Below are positions 37,701 through 49,700 of a stretch of 64,000 bases of DNA, one piece after another. Source of the DNA: Nocardia veterana NBRC 100344 (GTDB taxonomy: Bacteria; Actinomycetota; Actinomycetes; Mycobacteriales; Mycobacteriaceae); contig NZ_BAGM01000117.1 in assembly GCF_000308855.1 (NCBI RefSeq), positions 62,001-126,000 of the forward strand, read 5' to 3'. Positions within the stretch are counted from its first letter, which is position 1, and each line of letters begins with the position of its first letter. The notes beneath the pieces are model-generated. The model did not search any database and was not told the origin of the DNA. It saw nothing but the letters and a program-made list of their open reading frames with translations. Both the position numbers and the translations under genes were made by a program.

Positions 37701-40700
37701 CGCGCCAGCGGCGACATTCGTCGATGTACTGGCAAACTACTTCGCCGACAATCCGGTCGAGATCCGAGCAGCGAGTAGCGTGCCGAATCCGGAATACATC
37801 GCCGCCACTGAGCGATACGGCGCTTTGCTGGAGAGCGGGTTCACCGGAAAGCCGACGCAGAAACATATCGCTGACGTTGCGGGCGCAGCGCGATCGATGG
37901 TCAGCCAGGTGCTTCGGCACCCGGCCCCCACACACACGCTGAAGGAACAGATCATCCTCGTCGCCGCACGCTGGCTCGGCTATCCGATGAACGAGGATCT
38001 GCTACGCGCCGCCGAACGGTACGCAGCAGAATTCGATCCACCGGCCACGAGCCCGGCAGTGCCGCTGCGCGCGCAATCGGTGCCGGTTCCGGCCGAACAC
38101 CGGGTGTTCAACGCACTCCGGCCCGCGTGCTTCGCCGAAGAGAAGAAGATGATCGAGATCTTCGGCCACGCAACGCGAATCGCGCGCTACGAGACCCCGG
38201 ACGGCGGCCGGCTCTGGTACAGCGCTCGAGCCCACAGCAAGGATCCGAAGGACGCGCAGTACCCGCTGATCCGCAGCGCCTTCACAGCGTTCCGGGACGG
38301 CGCCGCGGAGCGCGGCGGAATCGTCCTGCACGAGGGCAACGCCATCGACGACGACAAGGTCCGTGGTCTCAGCTCCGACCAAGCCATCGCAACGGGAGAC
38401 CAGTGGCACACCAAATGGCTCGCCGTTCACAACGGCATCCCGAACGAGCAGGCCGACGTCGAATCGGAGGAGTTCCCGACTGCTCTGAACCCGGAACTGG
38501 AGGTCCTCCATCACCTGCGAGCCTTCCTGAGCCATGTGCGACATGTGCAGAACGAACGGCTGGCGGCCGCGAAGGACACGCCCCCGGTAGAAGTGCTGGA
38601 GCGGTTGCGTGACGACGAGGAGTTCTACTCCGAGTTGCGGACCTGGGCGGCGGCACGGGAGCGCCGGCTGCGCGCGACGAACCGGTGGCCGCGCACGGAC
38701 GGGCCGCAAACCCATACCCTCCACCATCTCCTCGCCTGGTACCGCGAGGCTCTCGGCGAACCCTTCGACCCCACCATCGAAGCTGTGGACATCTTCGACC
38801 CGGATCGCCCGGACAACGAGAATCCGGTGCGGGCGGTCACCCGTTTCGAGGTGAACCACCGTGAAACGGTCATCATGGACGCGATCGATCGGGGGCTGGA
38901 ACGCGGTGCCGACGTGTTCATCGGATACGGCTCCAGCCACTACATCCTCCAGCGGAACTTCCTGGATCAGAAGTATGGCGAGCCGGTCATCTATCGGCAC
39001 GGCCAGCTGAGCGGGGAGTTGCTCGTCGGCAACGCGAACATCAGCCGGCAGCGGATCGAGGACCGGATCGCCGAGCTCGCGCAGCACATCGAGGGACTCG
39101 ACGACCCGTTGGCGAAGGAGCTCTGGTCCGAAGAGCTTCACGCACTGAAATATGAACTAGCTCAGCGATTCCCGGTCGAAACGAGTGACGTAACAGAATC
39201 ACGCGCCGACGACGCAGCAGGGCGCGCCGACGAAGTGGCACCGGAATATGCTGTGGCAGCACCGGTTTCGCCGTACCAGCCGGGCTTGGATGACGGAGTC
39301 CGAATTCACAAGCTCACGGTCCGTGACGGCCTCTTCTGCGATCCCGACGGAACACCGCACAACAGCACCGGTTACGAGTGGTTCCTGATCGGCGTCCAGG
39401 CGGACGACTTCCGAGTTGTGGGCACAGAGGACTTCCCGGAAGCGGATGAAGACGACGAGTCCGATGATCTCGTCCGGGTACACGAGGTTCTGCACAGCAG
39501 CTACGCCGACCCCACGCACGGGCCGATCGGGGCCGGGCTGTGGCGGCGGATGGAGAACGGCGTCCCCCAGGGCACCATTCTCACCAGCGGGTCGTTCCCG
39601 AACACGCTCGAAGAACGCATGAAGTTCGTCATGCAGGCACTGCACTGGCTCACTCGGCGCGGAATCGACCTCGCCGCAATCGGTCTCGAGGGCACATTCC
39701 ACGGGAGCATCTTCCGTTTGCCCGCGAGGATGGGCTCGGCTACCGAGCTGATGACCCGGCCCGACATGCATGCGCAAGCGACCCTCGCCTGCGCCACACC
39801 GGAATTCTGGGTACACCCCACCGTGATCGAGTCGACGCCGGAAAGGGTGTCGATCTCCTTGCCGGTCACGTTGATGAACGGCAACCGCGCCGAACCAACG
39901 ATGACCCTTATCCGCCACGGCGACACCATCACGGCCTCCTTCTCCGAGCCCGACCCCGCGACTCACGACGCCACCGCCGTCGCAGCCTGGAGGCAGATCC
40001 GGACAGAATTGGTCGAACCATGGCTCGCGGATTCGAATGTCGTTGTCGCCGAGCACGTCTCCGATAGCGAGCAATCGACCAACGCCCCGGCGGACCGCCG
40101 GCAGTCGCGAGGTCGCGTCGACCCGGCCTCTCCCTCCTTCGACGAGGAGCCGGATGAGCCGGCGCCGACCAGCCCGGTTCATCCGCACGTCGACCCAGGT
40201 CAGGCCGCTGTCGCGCCGGACGGCAACTCCACCCGAGAAGACGGCACCGACCTGCCCCCTGACTCGAAGGCGGTGAACCAGGCGATTGCCGCGGAGATTT
40301 TCGAAACGTTCCGCATCGAGGTGCTCGGCCTCGAAAAGCTCTCCACGGCCGACGCATACGGGCTCCGGAACGCAATCGTCGATGAATACGACGACATGTT
40401 CCAGCTCCATCGATTCGGCATCACTGTGGATTCCTCGCTCGCCGAGCGAAAAGCGATATTGGACGATATGCCCGAGGCATGGAACGGCGTCATCGACGTG
40501 ATTGCAGTCACGCCGATGGGCACCGGGTTCCACGGAGCTGCCGACCCTACCAATTTCGCCCCCGGTATGCGAGCAGTTTTCATCGGCGAACCTCTCGCTT
40601 CGAACGGATCGCCGGCCACGAAGCACGGCACACAGAGTTATCTTCTGCAGCCCACCGGAAATCGAATCTACGAGACGGTGCGACACGAGATCGCCCATTG

Positions 40701-43700
40701 GCGCGACGCCCTGAGCTATGCGCCCACGCACGAAAACGAGCTCCAGTCGCTCGCGGCACAGGCTTTCGGCTACCTACTGAAGCACTTCGATATGTTGAAG
40801 AATCCGGCTGTTGCGCAGCGAGAAAAGGCCTTCGACGACTGGACTGCGGAAGATGCGAAGACGCTCGGTGAATTTCCGTGGCTGCATCCGGATACCAAAT
40901 TCGACGATTGGCTGGCGCAACTCCCCGGATATAGTTTCGCCACGAAGGCGAACACGTCGGAGGAGGACCCCTACTTCGCACTATTCGCCCACTGGCTCGG
41001 ACAGCTCGAGGACAAACCTGGCTTCGATATCGAACTACCGCCTCCCGACGACGCAGACGGCGGAAAGTACACTCTCGAAGAGTATTACAATAAATGGCTG
41101 AATTCCGTCGACAAGACCCAGCTGGCCGCAATTCGTCGGGATTTGCAGAGATACGAGGAGAATAATCTCGGCCCGGACGGCTGGCCGATGCCAGGTCTCG
41201 GGGCCCGAGAGGTGTTCTATCCGGTCGAGGCACTGGCGGAAGCCAATCTCGCGTTCGGACGAAGCGCCCCCGCCGATTTCTCCCACCCCGCATACGCGCT
41301 ACAGGCTCTGCTCCGCGGCCTTACTCCGGTGGAAGTGTGGCGCGACGCAGCCCGGCGCAACGAGGTGGCCCGGCGGCGAGCCGCCGACCACGGACCGGCG
41401 CCCGCCTCGCTAGCCGCCCGCCCGAGCATCTGGCTCGAAGGCTACGCTACGACACTGGCGCGGTCATGGCGCGAGCTTCCCTCGACCGAGCAGGACGATG
41501 AGCGAAGCCGGCCAGGAACATTCGCTGTTCCGGACGGAGTACCTTTCCCGTACGACGATTTCGCACGTATGGTCGACCGCCAGCGGGGATTGTTGCTCGG
41601 TGCCGACCTGGAATTCGTTCCGGCCGCCGGCGAGCAGTCCACGCGATTCGTCGAGTTCCCTCATGTGCCCACGGGGGAACTGGCGCAACAGATTCAACTG
41701 CTCGCGGACACGGCGCAGCGGAGGCTGGCCTCTTTACAAAGGATCCGCGACAAACTGCTGGCCGGAGATTTCATCGACCTGCTGGGCCTGACCGAGTGGG
41801 CGCAGTCCGGAGCCGCCGCAACCGAATTGGACCTACCTCTGTTGCGACGGCGCGCCAGCGATGCGCTCGCACACGACGAGGTCCCCTCTGCCTCGGTCAG
41901 AAAATTCATGACCACGGACCAGGTCTTGAGGTCGACGACGGCGATCGACGCTCATCTGGACCAGGCACGGGCGCGAGCGGAAGAGCTGGCGATCCAAGCG
42001 ATCACTCAGGGCTCCGGGCGCACACGTTTCGTCGACGGCCGAGTCGAATTCTTCGTCCGCGCAGAGGAATACGACAGCATTGCCGCCGACGTCCGTGCCC
42101 TCGAAAGCCAGGACGCCACAGCGGTAGTGCGACGCGTACGCGTCGACCTGGCCGGCCGAATCCTGGTCGAAGAACTCCCGGACACCGAAGCCCAGCCTGC
42201 AGCTCCGGCGCCGTCCCCGGCACAACCTGCCACGTTCCAGTGGTTCGGTCTCGACGGCAGGCCGAAGGCCGAAACGACCGACACCAACCGACCGGGATCC
42301 GGCGAACGGTCCGCCTACCGAGCCGGCGAGCCGACCGCGCCGGCTACCCCGGGGCCGGGAGACGAGCGCCGCGAGGTGACGTCCGGCCGTATCGACCCGG
42401 TCGCCGTCGTGTTCGGCGACGAGGAACCGGATGTGACCGCGGGTCCTTCCCGTACGCCCGGACCGGAGAATCCCGACCTGGGGCCGGCCGAGCGAACCGA
42501 CCCGGGCGACAACCGGTCGGCCGCCGATCGATCCGATGGGGTCGCCCGTGCGGTCAACCGAGCAATTGCCGCGGAGATATTCGACACCTTCGGAGTCGAG
42601 GTGCTCGGACTGGAAAAGCTCTCCACCGAGAACGCACTGTGGATTCGCAATGCGATCGTGGACGAATACGACGAAATATTCGAACTGTACCGGTACGGAA
42701 TCACCGTGGATTCCTCACTCGCGGACCGTAAGGCTGCCCTCGAATCCCTTCCCGAGGGATGGGATCGAATGTTCGATGTGGTCGCAGTCGTGCCGATGGA
42801 CAACAAGGCCGACGGACGCGCGCTGCGTCCACCTTTCGCCCGCAACGTTCGCGCGATATTCATCAACCAAAACAATTTCGTGCATCGCCACGGCCCGGCG
42901 AACGCGGAGCCGCCCACGAATCACACACTGCTGCGCCCCACCGGCAATGTGGCGTACGAGGTAGTACGGCACGAGATCGCCCACTGGCGGGACGCTTCAG
43001 CAAACTGGGACACCCGCGAGGACCAACTACGGTCGCTCGAAGCAAAAGCCTTCGGCTTCCTGCTGACCTACTTCCAGCAGTTGAAGAATCCGGCTGTGGC
43101 GCAGCGGGACAAGGGCTTCGACGACTGGACCGCGGAAGATGCCGAGAAGCTCGGAAAATTCCCCTGGTTGCCTCCGGACACGGAATTCGAAGATTGGCTC
43201 GCACAACTCCCCGGATATAGTTTCGCAAAGAAGGACGGCACGTCGGAGGACGCGTTCTTCACCGTATTCGTCCATTGGCTCGGGCAACCAAAGGACAAAC
43301 CTGGATTCGATATCGAACTACCGCCTCCCGACGACGCGGACGGAAATGGAAAATACACTCTCGAAGAGTTGTACAAAAAATGGCTTAAAGCCGCCGACAA
43401 GGCCCAACTGACCGCAATTCTTCGGGATTTGGAGAAGCATAAGGAGAATGATCTCGGCCCGGACGGCTTGCCGATGCCGAGTCTCGGCGCCCAAGAGGTG
43501 CTCTATCCGGCCGAGGCGCTCGCGGAAGCCAACCTCGCATTCGGACGAAGCGCCCCCGCCGATTTCTCCCACCCCGCATACGCGCTACAGGCGGTGCTTC
43601 GCGGGCTTACTCCGGTGGAAGTGTGGCGCGACACAGCCCGGCGCAACGAGGTAGCCCGGCGCAGGGCTGCCGACCGCGGGCCGATCCCGGATCCGGCGTC

Positions 43701-46700
43701 CCCACAGGTGAGCATCGACCTCAACGGTCCCACCGCGACAGTTGCCCGCGCGTGGCGCACCCTCTCGCCGACTACGAAGGCGGCCCTGCAACAGAAGCCG
43801 GCATGGACGGTCCCCGCCGGATCGCCCTTTACGTTCGACGAGTTCGCGCGCATGGTCGATCGCCAGCGCGGCATGCTGTTCGGGGTCGATCCCGAGGCTG
43901 TCCCCGCCGTGGACGCGCGGTCCACCACTCGGTTCACCGAGTACCACCAGGTGCCGACAGGCGAACTGGCGCAACAGATTCAACGTCTCGGCGATCTGGC
44001 GCGCGACCGACATCACTATCTCGAGAAAATCCGCGACAGGTTACTCGCCGGCGGCAACATCGACGTGCTGGGCCTCACCGAATGGGCCCGGTCCGGAGCC
44101 GCGGTCAACGACTTGGACGTACCGCTACTGCGGCAGCGAGTCGCGGATGCGTTGGAGCACAGCGACGTCTCCTACGCCGCGCTGATGAAACTCGCGGTCA
44201 TGAGCCGAGCCCTGAGTTCGCTCGCGAACATCGAGACACAGGTGGAGCAGGCACGGGCCCGCGCCGAAGAGCTGGCGATCCATGTGATCACAGCCAGCTC
44301 CGGCCGCACACGTTTCGTCGACGGAAGGGTCGAATTCTTCACCCGCGCGCAGGAGTACGACCGATTTGCCGCTGCCGTCGGAGAACTCGAACGTAATGGG
44401 GCGCGGGCGGTCGTGCGCCGGGTGCAGGTAGATCTGTCCGGCCGAATTCTGGTCGAAGAGCTGCCGGAGACAACAACCCGGCCCGCCGCATCGGCGCCGG
44501 CGCAGGTGACCGACTCGACGGCCACATTCCAATGGTTCGGCCTCGATGGCAAGCCGAAGATGGAACGGCCGGCCACCGACGAACCCGGACCGGGCGAGCG
44601 GTCCACCTCCCGCACCGACCGGCCGACCGCGCCGGAGCCCGGAGTACGAGACAGGGGCCACCAGGAGTCGACCGGTCGCATCGACCCGGACTCCATCATG
44701 TTCGGCGACGAGGAGGCGAACGACGGGCGCCCGGCGCGGGGTGCGAGCGGACCGAACCGAGAGGCGGATGAACCCGCCGAAGCGCTCCGCCGGAACAGCG
44801 ACGACCCCGAGTCGCCACCCGCCCAAGACCCTGTGGTCCAGGTACGTCCGCTTTCCAAGAGCCAGCGCGCGATTGCACAACTGGTCGGCGCGGGCAAGAC
44901 GAATGCCGAGATCGCAGCAGAGCTCGGTATCTCGTTGAGTGCGACAAAAAGTCAAGTGAAGCGGATCTTCGACCGATTGGGCATCACATCCCGCCGACAG
45001 TTGGCGGGCGTGGATCCGGACGGCATCGCGAACTCGTCGGCGACCCGGACGAAGCGGAGACTGACCCGGCAGGAATTCGACATTCTCCGGCTGATCGTTC
45101 AGCGGAAGTCCAATGCGCTGATCGCGTCACAACTCCGTTTGCCCCGAAGCACCGTGAACAGCTCGGTGAAGCGGATCTACGACAAACTCGGAGTGGCCGA
45201 CCGCACCGAACTCGAGGGAAGCCCCGCGAGGTACGCCGTAGCGCTTCTCCAACAGTGCGATTCGAAAGTCCTGACGAATCGTATGATCGCCGTTCTCGTC
45301 CTGACTGCTCGCGGAAACGACGCGAACGCCATAGCCAGGCTCTTGCAGATAGACGACGACGCGGTGGAGCGCGACATCCGAAGACTGCTGAGCGAACTGG
45401 GCCTCACACACCGATCGGATCTGGTGCCCGGCAAGAAGCGGGTCACCACTTCGAGTTCCGACGAGGAGATCTTCGCCGCCACGTCGGAGCACCTGCCCGC
45501 TGGTTTCCGCAGTCAGCGCCGGCTGATCATGACGGCACTCCTTGCCGGGAACCAGCTGATGAGCCGAACCGCCCTGCACGGTCTGCGAAACTCTCCCGAA
45601 GGCGCATTCGTGACGAGGGTCATCGCCGGCGTCCACGCAGATGAAATGCTGGAACCGATCATCGCGCTGGCCACGGCTGACCACACGCGGCTGCATGCCG
45701 CGATGGCCAAAATGGATCCCGTCCAGCGCACGCGCGTCAAATATGCGATCGATGCCGCGCGGATGGGAAAGCGGATCTCGGCTCTGCAAACGACCGCCCT
45801 CAACCGCCTGATCGAGATTACGTACGAACTGTCGGCCGCCGCCACGAAGGATCATAGGGCTCCGAGCGATGCCGAACTGATCACGATGATCGCGGCCGAC
45901 AAATCGAATGCGGAGATCGCGCAGAGTATCGGGCAGAGCGAGCGCGATACCGCGAAAACCATATCCGACCTCTTCCGGAGAATCGGCGCTGCCGACCGGA
46001 CCAGTGCTGTCGTCCAGGCGCTCAAACTGCATCTCGTCAGATTGAGCAAGCTGCCGAAGGCGGATTCCGACCTCGCGAGCCGGCTCGATACCCGCGATCT
46101 CAGGGTTCTGTCGCTTCTCGCCCTGGGATACACGGCATCCGATATCGCCGGCGAATCCGGACTGTCGAAAGCGGCGGTCGAGGCCACGACTCGGCGCCTG
46201 CTGCGAATATTGGACGCTCGCACCCGGACAGAAGCTGTCGTCCGCGCGTTGCGCGCCGACCTTCTGGATCTCACCGCCATCCCGTTCGCGGGACAGCCAC
46301 AGATCCGCGTCCCGGGCGCCTATGGCAGACGTGCTCTCGCGATGGTCGCGGCCGGACAGGCGAATGCCGATCAAGAAGACGCCGTCCGCCTGCTGGGCGC
46401 GCGCGGGACAACCGCTGCGGTGGTTCAGGCGCTTCAGGCCGGCTACATCTCGATCGAGGACATTCCGCTCGCCGATGAACCGGTTGCCCTGACCGATCGT
46501 GAGACCCGAATCCTCGCCCTCGCGGCTGCCGGAAACTCGTCGACCGATATCGCGTCGGCACTGTCGGTCTCCGCGGAAACGGTGAAGTCGAACCTGAAAT
46601 CGATTTTCGCCAAACTGGGCGTGCGGGACCGGACGAGTGCCGTCGTCGAAGCGCTCCGGCGAGGGGCGCTACGACTGGACAGCCTGCCCGACCCGATCGG

Positions 46701-49700
46701 TATCCGAACACGCGGTCAACGCGCCGACGATACGGAGGCCGGCACAATCCGGTCGGGCGCTGGAACGCGATCCGGTGACGGTCCGATCGATCCGGCGACA
46801 CCGCGCCGGCGCGGAGGAGCCGGTCGCGATACCACGTCGGGACCCGTCGTCGGATACGACGGCGCCGAGATCGACCCGCTCACCGGGCGTCCGACCCGCA
46901 CCCGGACCACACACGTACCCGGCGACGCACCCGAACAAGCGCTCGCGTTCGCCCTGAACCCGGCGGACGGAAAACCCTGGGGCACAACCACTACCGACAC
47001 CGGCGCGACGTCGAACACCGCTCCCACCGACAGCAGTCGGGGAGCCGACACCGACGCCGCCGGGCCGGACACGGGGCCGCTGCCCACCGACACCGACCCG
47101 ACCCCCTCGGAACAGCAGCTCGCCGAGGAGGCGCTGGCCGGGCTACGGGCGCATTTCGGTCCCGAGGCCGATGAGCGCGCTCTGGTCCAGGCCGTCGACC
47201 CCACCGACGTGGTCGGCGCTTCCCGCGCACATACCGACAAGGTCGCGCAGTGGTGGCAGTCGCTCGATACCGGCCTCCCGGATCGGCCCGACCTACCGGC
47301 CCTGCAGGTCGAGCTCGGCTTGTCGGATCAGCAGTACGCTCTGCTGCGCGTCCACCCGCATGCGATCGGCAATGCCGACGGTATCCCGTTCGCGGTGCGG
47401 GACAAGGCGAATCGGTTGTCGATCGCCCGCGACATCCGGCGGTTCGTGCAACGTCGCCCGGACATCGGCACGAATATGGCCGACCCGGAGGGAACGGGTA
47501 TCGCACGTGCTCGGGCTCTGTTGCGGCGCGCCCGCGCCGATCTGCGGGCGAAGATTCCGAACCCGATACTGACCAGAGCGGAATTCGAGGAGTTCAGCAA
47601 TCTGGTCGCCACGCGTCGGCAGTTGATCGCTATCGAGGCCGATGCCGCCCAGCTCACCGGCCATCAGCCGGTGCAACTCCTCGCCTACGACGCCGCGGCG
47701 CACGGCGGCAACGGCCGCGTGATTCTCTCCATCGGCGATGCCGATCGGGCGGAGATCATCGACCGAATGACCAACGGTCTGGGGTCGACGACGCAGCGGC
47801 TGCACCACCGTTCCCGGTATGCGCAAAGTCTCTACGAGGTCAGCACTCAACGTGGCGCGGGCGCGAGCGTAGCCGCCATCGTCGATATCGGCTATCAGTG
47901 CCCGGTCAATCTGTCGGTGGCTTCGCCGCGGATGGCCGAGACCGGCGGCGATATCGTGGCCCGCGACATCACGGCGTTCAACGCCACGCGCGAGTTCTAC
48001 GCCGAACAGCCAGGTGGTGCGCCCACGCCTCGACTGCGCAACGCGATCGGCCACAGTTACGGATCGACCACTCTCTGCTACGCCGCGCAGGATGCCCGGC
48101 TGGCCGGCGAGGTCGACCAGGTCATTCTCACCGGTTCTCCGGGCGCGGGCCGGCGCGTACAGCACGCGAGCGAAATCGGCGTGCCGGTCTACGTGCTGAG
48201 CGAAAAAGCCGACCCGGTAGCCAATCTGGGCGCGCACAAGTTCGGCCGGAAGGGCCGTTATGCGAATGCCGGTCTGGGAATCAGTCCGGCCGCCGCCATC
48301 TTCGGCGCGACCCTGCTCACCACTGAAGTGCCTCTGGGCGGCAAGTACGCCGTCGGACGGGCGGGCCTCGCCGAGCGCCTCATCCTGAAGCCGCACGCCT
48401 CGTACTACATGTGGGCGGATGAGCCCGGCCGGGTGCCGAGCCGCGGCCTCGACAATCTGGGCTGGGTGCTCGTCGGCCGTCCTGAAGCAGCCGAACGCGC
48501 TGAATACCCGGTGATCCCGCGGCCCGCGGGTAAGCGGTGGCAGTGGCGGCGAGCGAAGTCGGCCGCGATCATCGACGCCGAGATCCGGGAAGCACTCGAA
48601 TCCAACGGCATCCCAGGCGATTCCATCACACCGGCGCGCTGCGGCCTGGCAGAGCTGGCGTTCGCACGGAAACAGCTCGGCCGGCGGCGGACGCCGATCG
48701 AGCTGCCGGACGCGGACACCCGCATGATCCTCGAATACCGGGGATTCCATCCCAAGGGATTCGCCCAGTACGCCCGCGGTAAATGGAAGCAGGTCGTACC
48801 CGACGACGAATTTGCCACGCGCATAACCGATTCCAACCATCCCACGCATCTGGCGCTGCTGCTGGTGCAATATCCGGACGCGACCGCGGACCGCATCGGT
48901 GGACACCTCGTCAGCCTCACCACCGACCGCCGCGGCCAACTTCGTCTGCACGAGGTGATCCCCGGCCCGGACGGGACGACCGTCGAAAACGATCCGCGCG
49001 GAATTGCGGCACAGCAACGGCTTTCGGAACTCCGGCAGAGGGGTGCCGCCTTCTTCGCCATCACCTACCGAGCCGACGGGCAGCCGGAAATCCCCATCGA
49101 TCCTGCCGACCCGACCGACGCCTCCTGGGCGGAAGGCACTCCCCCGTCCACGCTGATCGGGCGCGCGGAGAAGAACGAACCGGATGAGACCGGCGGCTCC
49201 GCGAAGCCCGGCGGGAATTCGGAGGCCGAGCCATCTCCGGAATCCCGCTTCCGGCAATGGCTTCGCGACCGTTCCCCGAAGAACAAGAATCTGGCGCGGT
49301 TGTACACCGGCTCGATCATCTCCACGATCGGCACCAGAAGTCTGGGCAGCGCGATGCCGCTGATGCTCACTCAGATGGGTGCTTCGCTGCCACTCATCGG
49401 CGCGGCGTCGTCCATGACACAAATGGCCGCATTGCTGGCACAATTCCCGGCCGGATATCTGGTCGGGCGCTCCAACGACCTTCGCCCCCTCATGCGGCGC
49501 ACGCTGCAGGCCGGTTTGTTCTTCAGCGGTGTCGGCGGTGGCTTGGCTCTCAGCGGCTGGGAAGGCGCGATGGAAGCGGCGATCGTTTCCGGCGTCGCAC
49601 TTTCCGTCACCGATACGATCGGCGGCAACGCCACGGCGCTCTACGCGCAGAAGCTGGCCGAGACCGATCAGGAGAAGAGGGCCGCGGTCACCCTCACGCT

